Below are positions 1 through 6,688 of a DNA stretch of 6,688 nucleotides, in pieces (position 1 is the stretch's first letter; each line of letters starts with the position of its first letter). A program made the position numbers and the translations under genes. Below the pieces are notes generated by a model, which was not told where the DNA came from, made no database searches, and saw nothing but the letters and a program-made list of their open reading frames with translations. Source of the DNA: Phycisphaerales bacterium. GTDB taxonomy: Bacteria; Planctomycetota; Phycisphaerae; Phycisphaerales; UBA1924. Location: assembly GCA_020054055.1 (NCBI GenBank), contig JAGVLZ010000317.1, forward strand, positions 1 to 6,688. Direction: 5' to 3'.

Positions 1-944
1 GGCACTACGACGCCCCCGCGAACGAGAAGATGGCCGGCGACGAGTTCGTTCCCCCGACAATGATCGCCGCCGACGCCGTGGACGCCGGGCTGGCGCGCAT
101 CAAGGACGGCGACACCGTCATCTTCTACAACTACCGAGGCGATCGGCCCCGCGAGATCTCCGCCGCGTTCGTCTTCCCGGACGATAAGTGGGAAACGGTG
201 AAGCCCTCCCCGGATTCCGGCCGCGCCGGCTTCGACCGGGGAAAGAAACTCGACATCGAGTACGTCACGATGACGGCCTATTGGGACGAGTTGACCCCCT
301 ACGTCAAGGTCGCATTCCCCAAGCCCCCCAAACTGAAGAACATCGTGGGCGAGTGCATCAGCGCGCTCGGCCTCACGCAGTTCCGATGCGCGGAAACGGA
401 AAAGTTCCCGCACGTCACCTTCTTTTTCAACGATTACCGCGACGAGCCATTCCCCGGCGAGAACCGCGAGATCATCCAGAGCCCGAAAGTCGCCACCTAC
501 GACCAGCAGCCGGAGATGAGCGCCGCGGGCGTCCGCGACGCCGTCCTCCGCCGTCTCGCCGCGGAAGACTGCGAGCCCTTCATCGTCGTCAACTTCGCCA
601 ATGGCGACATGGTGGGCCACACGGGAAGCCTGCCCGCGACCATCAAGGCGTGCGAAGTGGTGGACGAGTGCGTCGGGATGATCGTCGAAGCCACGCTGAA
701 ACGCGGCGGTTCGCTCATCGTCACCGCCGATCACGGCAACGCCGAGCAGATGTGGGACCCGGCGACGAACGCGCCGCACACGGCGCACACGACCTACGAC
801 GTGCCCCTGATCGTCGTCGGATCGGAGTTCAAGGGACGCCGCCTGCGCGAGGGCGGCCGCCTGGCGGACATCGCGCCGACGATGCTCGCCATGATGGGTC
901 TCGAGCAGCCGCGGGAGATGACGGGCAAGAGCCTGATCGCATGA
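1..944 (+). CDS. gpmI: 2,3-bisphosphoglycerate-independent phosphoglycerate mutase (C-terminal part, 5' end outside window)
   Basis: The enzyme interconverts 3- and 2-phosphoglycerate in glycolysis and gluconeogenesis, using two Mn ions and a phosphoserine intermediate; it is cytosolic. The first full codon is at 3 and 313 residues are visible, against about 510-550 for the family, so the N-terminal part with the catalytic serine lies to the left. Seen here: an FYNYRGDRPREI segment (about 126-161) matching the family's FFNFRxDRxREI; AETEKFPHVTFFFN with the substrate-binding lysine (about 390-432); NGDMVGHTG (600-626) with metal-binding Asp and His; TADHGN (723-740) with the Asp-His pair; and PHTAHTT (776-796) with the last metal-ligand histidine. 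The metal roles are known from the family. The C-terminal ADIAPTMLAMMGL segment is also typical. The stop TGA at 942-944 overlaps a possible ATG for folE2. All expected C-terminal motifs are intact, so the visible part looks functional. Confidence 0.96.
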   Translation, partial: HYDAPANEKMAGDEFVPPTMIAADAVDAGLARIKDGDTVIFYNYRGDRPREISAAFVFPDDKWETVKPSPDSGRAGFDRGKKLDIEYVTMTAYWDELTPYVKVAFPKPPKLKNIVGECISALGLTQFRCAETEKFPHVTFFFNDYRDEPFPGENREIIQSPKVATYDQQPEMSAAGVRDAVLRRLAAEDCEPFIVVNFANGDMVGHTGSLPATIKACEVVDECVGMIVEATLKRGGSLIVTADHGNAEQMWDPATNAPHTAHTTYDVPLIVVGSEFKGRRLREGGRLADIAPTMLAMMGLEQPREMTGKSLIA

Positions 945-1023
945 ACGCGATTGAGTGCGAATCCCCCACCCCGGCTCCATCGAAGGCATCCAAGCCCCAC
1001 CGTGCCCCATCCATCTCGCAGGC

Positions 1024-1029
1024 TACGAT
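1024..1029 (+). promoter_or_regulatory. possible -10 element of a leaderless folE2 promoter
   Basis: TACGAT ends 7 bases before the folE2 ATG at 1037, so initiation 7-8 bases downstream would fall on or next to the start codon and give a leaderless mRNA. No good SD precedes that ATG, which fits. The expected -35 region (around 1001-1006, CGTGCC) is a poor match to TTGACA. This is an inference from spacing and sequence only; the alternative is that folE2 is simply read through from gpmI. Confidence 0.33.
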
Positions 1030-1036
1030 TACCCCG

Positions 1037-1834
1037 ATGCCAACCACCCCCACCGCCATCCCCGACGTCCAGTCCACCGCGGACCTGCGCAAGGTCGCGA
1101 TCGACAAGGTCGGCGTGAAGCAGGTCATGTACCCGCTCACCCTCAAGACGAAGGACGGCGGACAGCAGACCACCATCGCGACAGTCAACATGTACGTCTC
1201 GCTCCCCGACCACCAGAAGGGGACGCACATGAGCCGTTTCCTCGAGGTGCTGAACACCTACGCGAAGCCTCTATCGCCGTCGTGCTTCGGCGTGGTGGCC
1301 CGCGAGATACGCGAGCGACTCAACGCCGAGGAAGCCCATCTCGAAGTCTCCTTCCCCTACTTCATCGAGAAGAAAGCCCCCGTCACCGGCGCCCCCGGCC
1401 TCATGGACTACAAGGTCACCTTCCGCGCCTCCTGCAACAGCCACGACGACTTCGTCATGACCGTCCGCGCTCCCGCCACCAGCCTCTGCCCCTGCTCCAA
1501 GGAGATCAGCGACTACGGCGCCCACAACCAGCGCTGCGAGATCGAGGCCGCGGTGCGCTTCGAGGGAACCATGTGGATCGAGGACCTCGTCGAGCACCTT
1601 GAGTCATCCGCCTCGTGCGAGGTCTACGCGGTCCTCAAGCGCCCGGACGAGAAGTTCATCACGGAGAAGGCCTTCAACAACCCGAAGTTCGTCGAGGACA
1701 TCGTCCGCGACCTCGCGGTGGCGCTGAACGCCGACCAACGAGTGCATTGGTACTCGATCAGCAGCGAGAACTTCGAATCCATCCACAACCACAGCGCCTA
1801 CGCCCAGATCACCCGCGACAAGCGCGCCGGGTGA
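1037..1834 (+). CDS. folE2: GTP cyclohydrolase IB (FolE2)
   Basis: FolE2 converts GTP to 7,8-dihydroneopterin triphosphate, the entry step to tetrahydrofolate and, in many bacteria, queuosine; it is the analogue of the zinc-dependent FolE. From the ATG at 1037 the protein is 265 residues, a normal length. It begins with the family-typical IPDVQSTADLRKVAIDKVGV (residues 8-27). It continues with SLPDHQKGTHMSRF, the active-site block SLCPCSKEISDYGAHNQR (149-166) with the conserved Cys and His, VYAVLKRPDEKFITEKAFNN (196-215), and the C-terminal IHNHSAYAQI with conserved histidines. An in-frame ATG at 941 overlaps the gpmI stop and would add 32 Pro/Ser/Ala-rich residues with no family match. I prefer 1037 because family similarity begins just after it and a possible -10 element lies just upstream, but 941 cannot be excluded. 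The function is secure; the start is less so. Confidence 0.95.
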   Translation: MPTTPTAIPDVQSTADLRKVAIDKVGVKQVMYPLTLKTKDGGQQTTIATVNMYVSLPDHQKGTHMSRFLEVLNTYAKPLSPSCFGVVAREIRERLNAEEAHLEVSFPYFIEKKAPVTGAPGLMDYKVTFRASCNSHDDFVMTVRAPATSLCPCSKEISDYGAHNQRCEIEAAVRFEGTMWIEDLVEHLESSASCEVYAVLKRPDEKFITEKAFNNPKFVEDIVRDLAVALNADQRVHWYSISSENFESIHNHSAYAQITRDKRAG

Positions 1835-1842
1835 TGTATTAG

Positions 1843-1873
1843 CCTCCTCCCCCGGTCCAACCGAGGGCGGAGG
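1843..1873. terminator. hairpin between convergent folE2 and argH, probable bidirectional terminator
   Basis: The 54-base gap between the two stop codons holds an imperfect inverted repeat: arms 1843-1855 and 1861-1873, loop TCCAA (1856-1860). Thirteen positions face each other, with two mismatches and eleven G-C or A-T pairs, mostly G-C. Neither side has a clear T-run, so it is not a textbook intrinsic terminator. Its place between two converging gene ends is the main argument for termination or 3'-end protection. Confidence 0.45.
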
Positions 1874-1888
1874 GGGCGCTCGCCGATG

Positions 1889-3262
1889 TCACCGAACCCG
1901 CTCCTTCGCCCCCTTCACCGCCTCCGCCACGCGCTCCGGCGATGTCCCCCCCTCCACGTTCCGCCGCGCCATCCCCGCCTCGATCGACAGCCGCGCAAAC
2001 ACATCTTCCCCGATCCGCCGCTCGACCTTCTGCAACTCCGCCAGCGGCACATCCTCAAGCGCTGTCCCGCGCTCGATCGCGATGCGCACCAGCCGCCCCG
2101 TGATCTCGTGCGCCTCGCGGAACGGAATCCCCTTGGAAACCAGATAGTCCGCGAGGTCCGTCGCGTTCGAGTGCCCCCCCTTCGCCGCCCGCAGGCACGC
2201 CTCCCGGTTCACCTTCATCCCGTCCAGCACCACCGGCAGCACGCCCAGGCACATCGACAGGTTGTCCATCGAGTCAAAGAGCGGCTCCTTGTCCTCCTGC
2301 AAGTCCTTGTTGTACGCCAGCGGCAGACCCTTGATCGTGACGCACATCGCCGTGTGTGCCCCGAGGATGCGCCCCACCTTCCCCCGGATCAGTTCCAGCG
2401 CATCCGGGTTCTTCTTCTGCGGCATGAGCGACGACCCGCTCGTCACTCGGTCGGACAGTTCCACAAACGCGAACTCGCCAGAGGCGTAGAGGATCAGGTC
2501 CTCCGCGAGGCGCGAAAGATGCAATGCACAGGTGACGCCCGCGCTCAGCGCTTCGACGACGAAGTCTCGGTCTGACACGCCATCCAGACTGTTCGTCGTG
2601 GAGCCGCTAAAGCCGAGATCGCGAGCAAGGGCCGCGCGGTCGATCGGATACGCCGTGCCCGCGAGCGCGCCCGACCCGAGCGGGCAGAGGTTCGCGCGCT
2701 CTGCGGCATCCGCGAAACGGGAAACGTCCCGGTCCAGCATCTCGAAGTACGCGAGTGCCCAGTGTCCCCAGACCGTCGGCTGCGCCCGCTGCAAATGCGT
2801 GTACCCCGGCAGCACCGTCGCCGTCTCACGCTCCGCGAGCGCGACGAGCGATGCCTGTGCCGCGCGGAGTTCGTTGATTCGCGCCGCGATCTCGTCCCGA
2901 ACCCACAGCCGCAGGTCCGTCGCCACCTGATCATTGCGGCTGCGCCCGGTGTGAAGTGTCTTCCCGAGGTCGCCGACGCGCTTGATCAACTCGGCCTCGA
3001 CGAACGAATGCACATCCTCCGCGCCGGATTCGACGATCCGCGCCGAGTCACTCCCCCACTGCTTCGCTATCGCGGCGAGCGCTTCCACCACTTGCTGACG
3101 CGCGTGGCTCGTCAAAACCCCCGCGCCCTCCAGCGCCTTCGCCCACGCGATCGACCCCCGGATGTCCTGCGTCAGCAGCCGATGATCGAAGCGCAAAGAA
3201 TCATTGAACCGCTTGAAGAGCGGGTCGGCGTCTTGTTCAAATCTGCCGCCCCAAAGTGCCAT
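1889..3262 (-). CDS. argH: argininosuccinate lyase
   Basis: ArgH cleaves argininosuccinate to arginine and fumarate, the last step of arginine synthesis; it belongs to the fumarase/aspartase superfamily and acts as a cytosolic tetramer. From the ATG at 3262 the protein is 457 residues, the usual length, and begins MALWGGRF as family members do. Landmarks: HTGRSRNDQ (residues 104-112), LPGYTHLQRAQP (151-162) with the conserved histidine, and the superfamily signature SGSSLMPQKKN (275-285), which carries the catalytic serine loop. The frame is open for 24 codons further upstream, but that stretch lies inside the preceding gene and lacks family similarity. The start at 3262 has a good SD (AGGAG, 3272-3276) 9 bases away that overlaps the stop of the upstream small gene, suggesting coupled translation. 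It is the last gene of the minus-strand run and no key residue appears lost. Confidence 0.97.
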   Translation of the reverse strand: MALWGGRFEQDADPLFKRFNDSLRFDHRLLTQDIRGSIAWAKALEGAGVLTSHARQQVVEALAAIAKQWGSDSARIVESGAEDVHSFVEAELIKRVGDLGKTLHTGRSRNDQVATDLRLWVRDEIAARINELRAAQASLVALAERETATVLPGYTHLQRAQPTVWGHWALAYFEMLDRDVSRFADAAERANLCPLGSGALAGTAYPIDRAALARDLGFSGSTTNSLDGVSDRDFVVEALSAGVTCALHLSRLAEDLILYASGEFAFVELSDRVTSGSSLMPQKKNPDALELIRGKVGRILGAHTAMCVTIKGLPLAYNKDLQEDKEPLFDSMDNLSMCLGVLPVVLDGMKVNREACLRAAKGGHSNATDLADYLVSKGIPFREAHEITGRLVRIAIERGTALEDVPLAELQKVERRIGEDVFARLSIEAGMARRNVEGGTSPERVAEAVKGAKERVR

Positions 3263-3271
3263 GCTTGTGCT

Positions 3272-3276
3272 CTCCT
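3272..3276 (-). promoter_or_regulatory. argH Shine-Dalgarno overlapping the upstream stop codon
   Basis: On the minus strand AGGAG begins with the last A of the TGA stop (3276-3278) of the small membrane-protein gene and lies 9 bases before the argH ATG. It decides the argH start at 3262 over the longer open frame and suggests that a ribosome finishing the small gene passes straight to argH. Confidence 0.7.
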
Positions 3277-3590
3277 CAGCCTGCTTCGCGACGAGATGGC
3301 CGTCTGTTGCGCGCCCGCTTCGCTCGGCTTGCATTGAAGGACCGAATGTCGCTCACCAAGGTAACCAGAGACACCAAGCCACTCAGCACGGTGCCGACAC
3401 AAAACACCGGCAGCAAGGCCAACGGCGGCGGGCCGTTCGGGTCAAACTCAACAACAGTGAACGGGAACCGCCGAAACTCAATCTTGTAGGTTAGGAGCAG
3501 TTCGACAGTCATCACGAGCATCCACGCAAACAGGGTGTACGCGCCGAGCCGCACAGGAATCTCTTTATAGAGAATCGATGACCAGTTCAT
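3276..3590 (-). CDS. small two-helix membrane protein of unknown function, between argG and argH
   Basis: I do not recognise this 104-residue protein. Two hydrophobic segments are visible, about residues 15-35 (with one buried Glu at 30) and 57-80. They are joined by a roughly 20-residue loop ending in PNGPPP. The C-terminal tail from about 82 is very rich in Arg and Lys (RAKRARNRRPSRREAG). By the positive-inside rule this suggests a hairpin with both ends in the cytoplasm. The ATG at 3590 follows the argG stop after 24 bases with only a weak SD; its stop overlaps the argH SD, so it is embedded in the operon. By eye its sequence is less G+C-rich than argG and argH, with less G/C at third positions, which could mean recent arrival or weak selection. 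No catalytic motif is visible. A role in arginine or citrulline handling at the membrane would be pure guesswork. The unbroken frame in this context makes a real gene more likely than not. Confidence 0.65.
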   Translation of the reverse strand: MNWSSILYKEIPVRLGAYTLFAWMLVMTVELLLTYKIEFRRFPFTVVEFDPNGPPPLALLPVFCVGTVLSGLVSLVTLVSDIRSFNASRAKRARNRRPSRREAG

Positions 3591-3614
3591 TGGCTTTGCA
3601 AACGCCCCGCGCCC

Positions 3615-4820
<1,206 letters not shown>

Positions 4821-4828
4821 GGGTGTCC

Positions 4829-4865
4829 TGATGGGGTGATTGGGTGATGGGGTGATGTGATGAGA
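4829..4865 (+). repeat. left octamer array (TGATGGGG-type)
   Basis: On the plus strand three tandem octamers run TGATGGGG (4829-4836), TGATTGGG (4837-4844) and TGATGGGG (4845-4852). They are followed by TGATG and TGATGAGA, degenerate continuations to 4865. The array lies between the stop of the four-helix-bundle gene and the argG start, with its last base on the minus strand forming part of the argG SD. It is the inverted counterpart of the array at 5337-5368. Confidence 0.85.
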
Positions 4866-4892
4866 ACGCCTGAAACCATGCCCGCAGCAGTG

Positions 4893-5303
4893 CTAGTCCT
4901 TGCGGAGCACCCACTTTTCGGCGTGAACAATCATACCCACGATCGTCCGAAGCACTCGCTCGTATTTTCGATAGAGGTCCGCACCCGCCGAACGCGAAAG
5001 GTAACCGCACTTGACGGCGAACTCGATGTGTACCTGCGTCTCCGCCGCTTCGCAATCGGCGTCGGAAAGTTTGGCGATAAACGCCGCTTCATATCGCCTC
5101 TTCCGCCACGCCTCGACCAGATTCGCCGCAACGGATCGTGATGAGCGCCGTATCTGACTGGTCAGCGAGTAGACCTCCTCCCTTGGAAAGCCTCGGCTGA
5201 CCTCGAATACTTCCATCGCAGCGTCCATCGCGGCTTTGTACACGTCCAAGTCTCGATGGCTCCGAACGAACTTCGCCCCCGACTTCGTGAACTCGCTCGC
5301 CAT
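4893..5303 (-). CDS. four-helix bundle protein, 23S rRNA intervening-sequence protein family
   Basis: This 136-residue protein matches the family first found encoded in 23S rRNA intervening sequences (S23/IVP type, related to the Avd accessory protein of diversity-generating retroelements). Diagnostic features are LDVYKAAMDAAMEVFEVS (residues 19-36), then FPREEVYSLTSQIRRSSRSV (39-58) with AANLVEAWRKRRY (59-71), and a second half LSDADCEAAETQVHIEFAVKCGYL (79-102). All are compatible with four amphipathic helices. The ATG at 5303 has AAGGGAG (5313-5319) 9 bases upstream. Homologues assemble as basic oligomers and are thought to bind nucleic acid, but the cellular role of free-standing members is unknown. 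The Arg/Lys-rich helix 2 here fits that idea. The gene splits argF from argG, though it has no known part in arginine synthesis, and it is enclosed by inverted octamer arrays. Family assignment is firm; function is not. Confidence 0.92.
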   Translation of the reverse strand: MASEFTKSGAKFVRSHRDLDVYKAAMDAAMEVFEVSRGFPREEVYSLTSQIRRSSRSVAANLVEAWRKRRYEAAFIAKLSDADCEAAETQVHIEFAVKCGYLSRSAGADLYRKYERVLRTIVGMIVHAEKWVLRKD

Positions 5304-5336
5304 GCTGTGCCGCTCCCTTCTCGCTGTCTCGTCTCA

Positions 5337-5368
5337 CCCCATCAACCCATCACGCTATCACCCGATCA
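5337..5368 (-). repeat. right octamer array, containing the argF stop
   Basis: Read on the minus strand, four tandem octamers run TGATCGGG (5368-5361), TGATAGCG (5360-5353), TGATGGGT (5352-5345) and TGATGGGG (5344-5337). The second supplies the argF stop TGA, directly followed by TAG, and the first encodes the last residues of ArgF. It is the inverted counterpart of the array at 4829-4852. Aligned in register, the outer three units differ at one, two and one positions. Confidence 0.85.
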
Positions 5369-6284
5369 TGTTCATCAACAACGCATTCTGCGCGTGCATC
5401 CGATTCTCGGCCTGGTCGAAAACGATCGAGTTTGGAGAGTCGATCACCTCGTCCGTCACTTCCTCACCGCGATGGGCCGGCAGACAATGCATGAAGAGCG
5501 CGCCGCCCCCCGCCTTCGCCATCATCTCCCCATTCACCTGGTACGGCCCGAACACGCGACGCCTCTCCTGCGCCTCCGCCTCCCACCCCATGCTGGTCCA
5601 TGCATCCGTGTATACCGCCGCCGCCCCCTTCACAGCGCCGGCATCGTGCGAAACCGTCACCGATCCACCCGATTCCGAGCCCTTCACGCGAGCGATCTTC
5701 ATCGCCGCTTCCGCCGGCTCGTATCCCTCCGGCCCGACAACGACCACATGCATCCCGAGCGTCGCCGCGAGGATCATCAGCGAAGCACACACATTGTTCC
5801 CATCGCCCACGAACGCAAGCCGCTTCCCCTTCAACTCCCCCAGCCGCTCGTGCAGCGAGAAGAGGTCCGCCAGCGCCTGGCACGGATGAAACTCATCCGA
5901 CAACGCGTTGACCACCGGCACGCGCGCGTGCTTCGCGAGTCCCTCGACCACTTCATGGCTGAAAGTCCTCGCCACGATCGCATCGCACCATCGTTCGAGG
6001 TTCTTGGCATAGTCATACACGCTCTCGCGCTCGCCGATGCGTTCCTTCGAGTGGTCGTAATAGAGCGCATGGCCGCCCATCTTCGCGATGCCGATCTCGA
6101 AGGTCACTCGCGTGCGGAGCGAGGGCTTCTCGAAGAGCATCACGACCGAGCGCCCCGCGAGCATCGCGCCGAACTTCCCCGGCTCGCGCTTGAACGCCGC
6201 CGCCGCTTCGAACAACGCCGCAGCCGACGACGCGCTCAACTCAGCCGCGGTCAGATAGTCCTTGAATCCCAGTGAGTGCTTCAA
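5358..6284 (-). CDS. argF: ornithine carbamoyltransferase
   Basis: ArgF transfers the carbamoyl group of carbamoyl phosphate to ornithine, giving citrulline. From a TTG at 6284 the protein has 308 residues, the family norm. Visible motifs are the carbamoyl-phosphate loop FEKPSLRTR (residues 51-59), HPCQALADL (133-141), FVGDGNN (158-164), the ornithine-binding DAWTSMG (227-233) and MHCLPAHRGEEV (265-276). The SMG loop argues for ornithine rather than N-acetyl- or N-succinylornithine as substrate. The TTG overlaps the argB stop (TTGA) and has an AAAGGCGGGG SD 7 bases upstream, and MKHSLGFKDY aligns with usual OTC starts. An ATG at 6323 would give 321 residues and a 43-base overlap with argB. 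The C-terminal residues after HAQNALL are encoded in an octamer repeat, so the tail may have been remodelled by insertion. Enzyme identity is firm; the start is uncertain. Confidence 0.95.
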   Translation of the reverse strand: MKHSLGFKDYLTAAELSASSAAALFEAAAAFKREPGKFGAMLAGRSVVMLFEKPSLRTRVTFEIGIAKMGGHALYYDHSKERIGERESVYDYAKNLERWCDAIVARTFSHEVVEGLAKHARVPVVNALSDEFHPCQALADLFSLHERLGELKGKRLAFVGDGNNVCASLMILAATLGMHVVVVGPEGYEPAEAAMKIARVKGSESGGSVTVSHDAGAVKGAAAVYTDAWTSMGWEAEAQERRRVFGPYQVNGEMMAKAGGGALFMHCLPAHRGEEVTDEVIDSPNSIVFDQAENRMHAQNALLMNMIG

Positions 6285-6688
6285 GTGCTTGCCCCGCCTT
6301 TCATGCTCCGCGCCGGCTCGCATCTCGTGCCGCCCGCCTCGCCTCGGACCAGCGCGACGATCACCCCCGCATCATTCCACGATGCGATCACGGCGGGAAC
6401 TCCGGCGCGATCCGCCGCCGCAACCGCCGCGCGAACCTTCGGGATCATTCCGCCGGAAATGACGCCGGACTCGACGAGCGACGCGGCGCGTTCCGCATCC
6501 AATGACTCGATCACGTTCGTATGCTCATCCATCACCCCCGGCACATCGGTCAGCAGCACCAGCAGTCGCGCGCCGACGATCGACGCTGCCCCCGCCGCCG
6601 CGTCGTCGCCATTGATGTTGAGCGCGTGCCCAGATTCATCGAAGCCGATCGGGCTGAGGACGGGCATGAACCCCTCGTCGAGCAGGAC
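6281..6688 (-). CDS. argB: acetylglutamate kinase (C-terminal part, start outside window)
   Basis: ArgB phosphorylates N-acetylglutamate, the second and often feedback-controlled step of arginine synthesis. 135 residues are visible, about the last 45 percent of a family protein. Recognisable stretches are VLSPIGFDESGHALNINGDDAAAG (codons near 6661-6590), matching the family's PIGxDxxGxxLNINADxAA with the catalytic-site Asp; LLVLLTDVPGVMDE, the nucleotide-site block; and SGVISGGMIPKVRAA with the conserved Lys. Beyond this the expected DGRxPHALLxE segment is replaced by ASWNDAGVIVALVRGEAGGTR, so the extreme C-terminus is divergent. The last residues (about 14 after GGT) overlap the upstream part of argF. 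A LysW-aminoadipate kinase is the main alternative, but the neighbouring argF, argG and argH favour ArgB. Confidence 0.9.
   Translation of the reverse strand, partial: VLLDEGFMPVLSPIGFDESGHALNINGDDAAAGAASIVGARLLVLLTDVPGVMDEHTNVIESLDAERAASLVESGVISGGMIPKVRAAVAAADRAGVPAVIASWNDAGVIVALVRGEAGGTRCEPARSMKGGAST
6291..6301 (-). promoter_or_regulatory. probable Shine-Dalgarno for the TTG start of argF
   Basis: The minus strand reads AAAGGCGGGGC here, ending inside the last codons of argB and leaving about 7 bases before the TTG at 6284. Good spacing together with the TTGA stop/start overlap favours this start over the ATG at 6323, although a weaker GAGGCGGGCGG stretch also precedes that ATG. Confidence 0.5.

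Larger units (their letters stand above)
4829..5368. mobile_element. candidate inserted cassette: four-helix-bundle gene enclosed by inverted octamer arrays
   Basis: The 540-base unit is bounded by tandem octamers of one family in opposite orientation, TGATKGGG at 4829-4852 (plus strand) and its complement form NCCNATCA/CGCTATCA at 5337-5368. The only gene inside is the minus-strand four-helix-bundle gene. The outer edges coincide with the end of argF and the SD of argG, two genes that could otherwise be nearly contiguous. The layout recalls intervening sequences in 23S rRNA, where a gene of this family lies in the loop of a stem. No transposase, integrase or target-site duplication was seen, so mobility is inferred only from structure. 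Confidence 0.42.

Noticed and set aside
188..940. Open frame continuous with folE2 across most of gpmI, suggesting a fusion protein
   Set aside because: The translated part before 941 is Arg/Pro/His-rich nonsense out of frame with gpmI, whose motifs are intact in the other frame.
1835..1888. Intrinsic terminator with U-tract after folE2
   Set aside because: The hairpin is real but no T-run follows on either strand, so only a general terminator or 3'-end structure is claimed.
3351..3380. CACCAAG occurring twice in the small membrane-protein gene, resembling an intergenic tandem repeat
   Set aside because: The two copies are 18 bases apart, in frame, and can be explained by repeated Leu-Val codons in the second membrane helix.
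4829..5368. Diversity-generating retroelement, because the four-helix-bundle family is related to Avd
   Set aside because: No reverse transcriptase and no template/variable repeat pair with A-specific differences is present in the window.
5256..6275. Long plus-strand open frame (339 codons) opposite argF
   Set aside because: Arg/His/Pro-rich composition with no motifs, mirrored on a well-conserved enzyme; a by-product of base composition.

Overview
The window is G+C-rich and densely coding. It carries two convergent gene groups. The plus strand (1-1834) ends a glycolytic gene, gpmI, followed at once by folE2, the first enzyme of folate/pterin synthesis. The minus strand (6688 down to 1889) is an arginine-biosynthesis run in the order argB (C-terminal part only), argF, a four-helix-bundle gene, argG, a small membrane-protein gene, argH. 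The two groups meet tail to tail at a short hairpin (1843-1873) that probably serves as a shared terminator. The iPGM style, use of FolE2 rather than FolE, the high G+C and the free-standing four-helix-bundle gene would fit a planctomycete such as Phycisphaerae, but no rRNA or other decisive marker is present, so this is only a suggestion.

ArgB phosphorylates N-acetylglutamate early in ornithine synthesis. ArgF carbamoylates ornithine to citrulline, ArgG condenses citrulline with aspartate, and ArgH splits argininosuccinate into arginine and fumarate. The arg genes are packed tightly: an overlapping stop/start at argB-argF if the TTG start is right, and a Shine-Dalgarno (SD) sequence overlapping the preceding stop before argH. 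The promoter of the arg group lies beyond the right edge.

The most unusual part is the argF-argG junction. A 136-residue protein of the 23S rRNA intervening-sequence / four-helix-bundle family sits there. It is bracketed by two short tandem arrays of a degenerate octamer (TGATNGGG) in opposite orientation. The right array contains the argF stop codon and the left array touches the argG ribosome binding site. The unit at 4829-5368 therefore looks like a compact inserted cassette whose transcript could close into a long stem around the gene, much as intervening sequences do inside 23S rRNA. A second non-arginine gene, a two-helix membrane protein of unknown function with less G+C-rich sequence, sits between argG and argH.

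No tRNA, rRNA, CRISPR array or transposase was seen, and no stretch over about 100 bases lacks a plausible gene.
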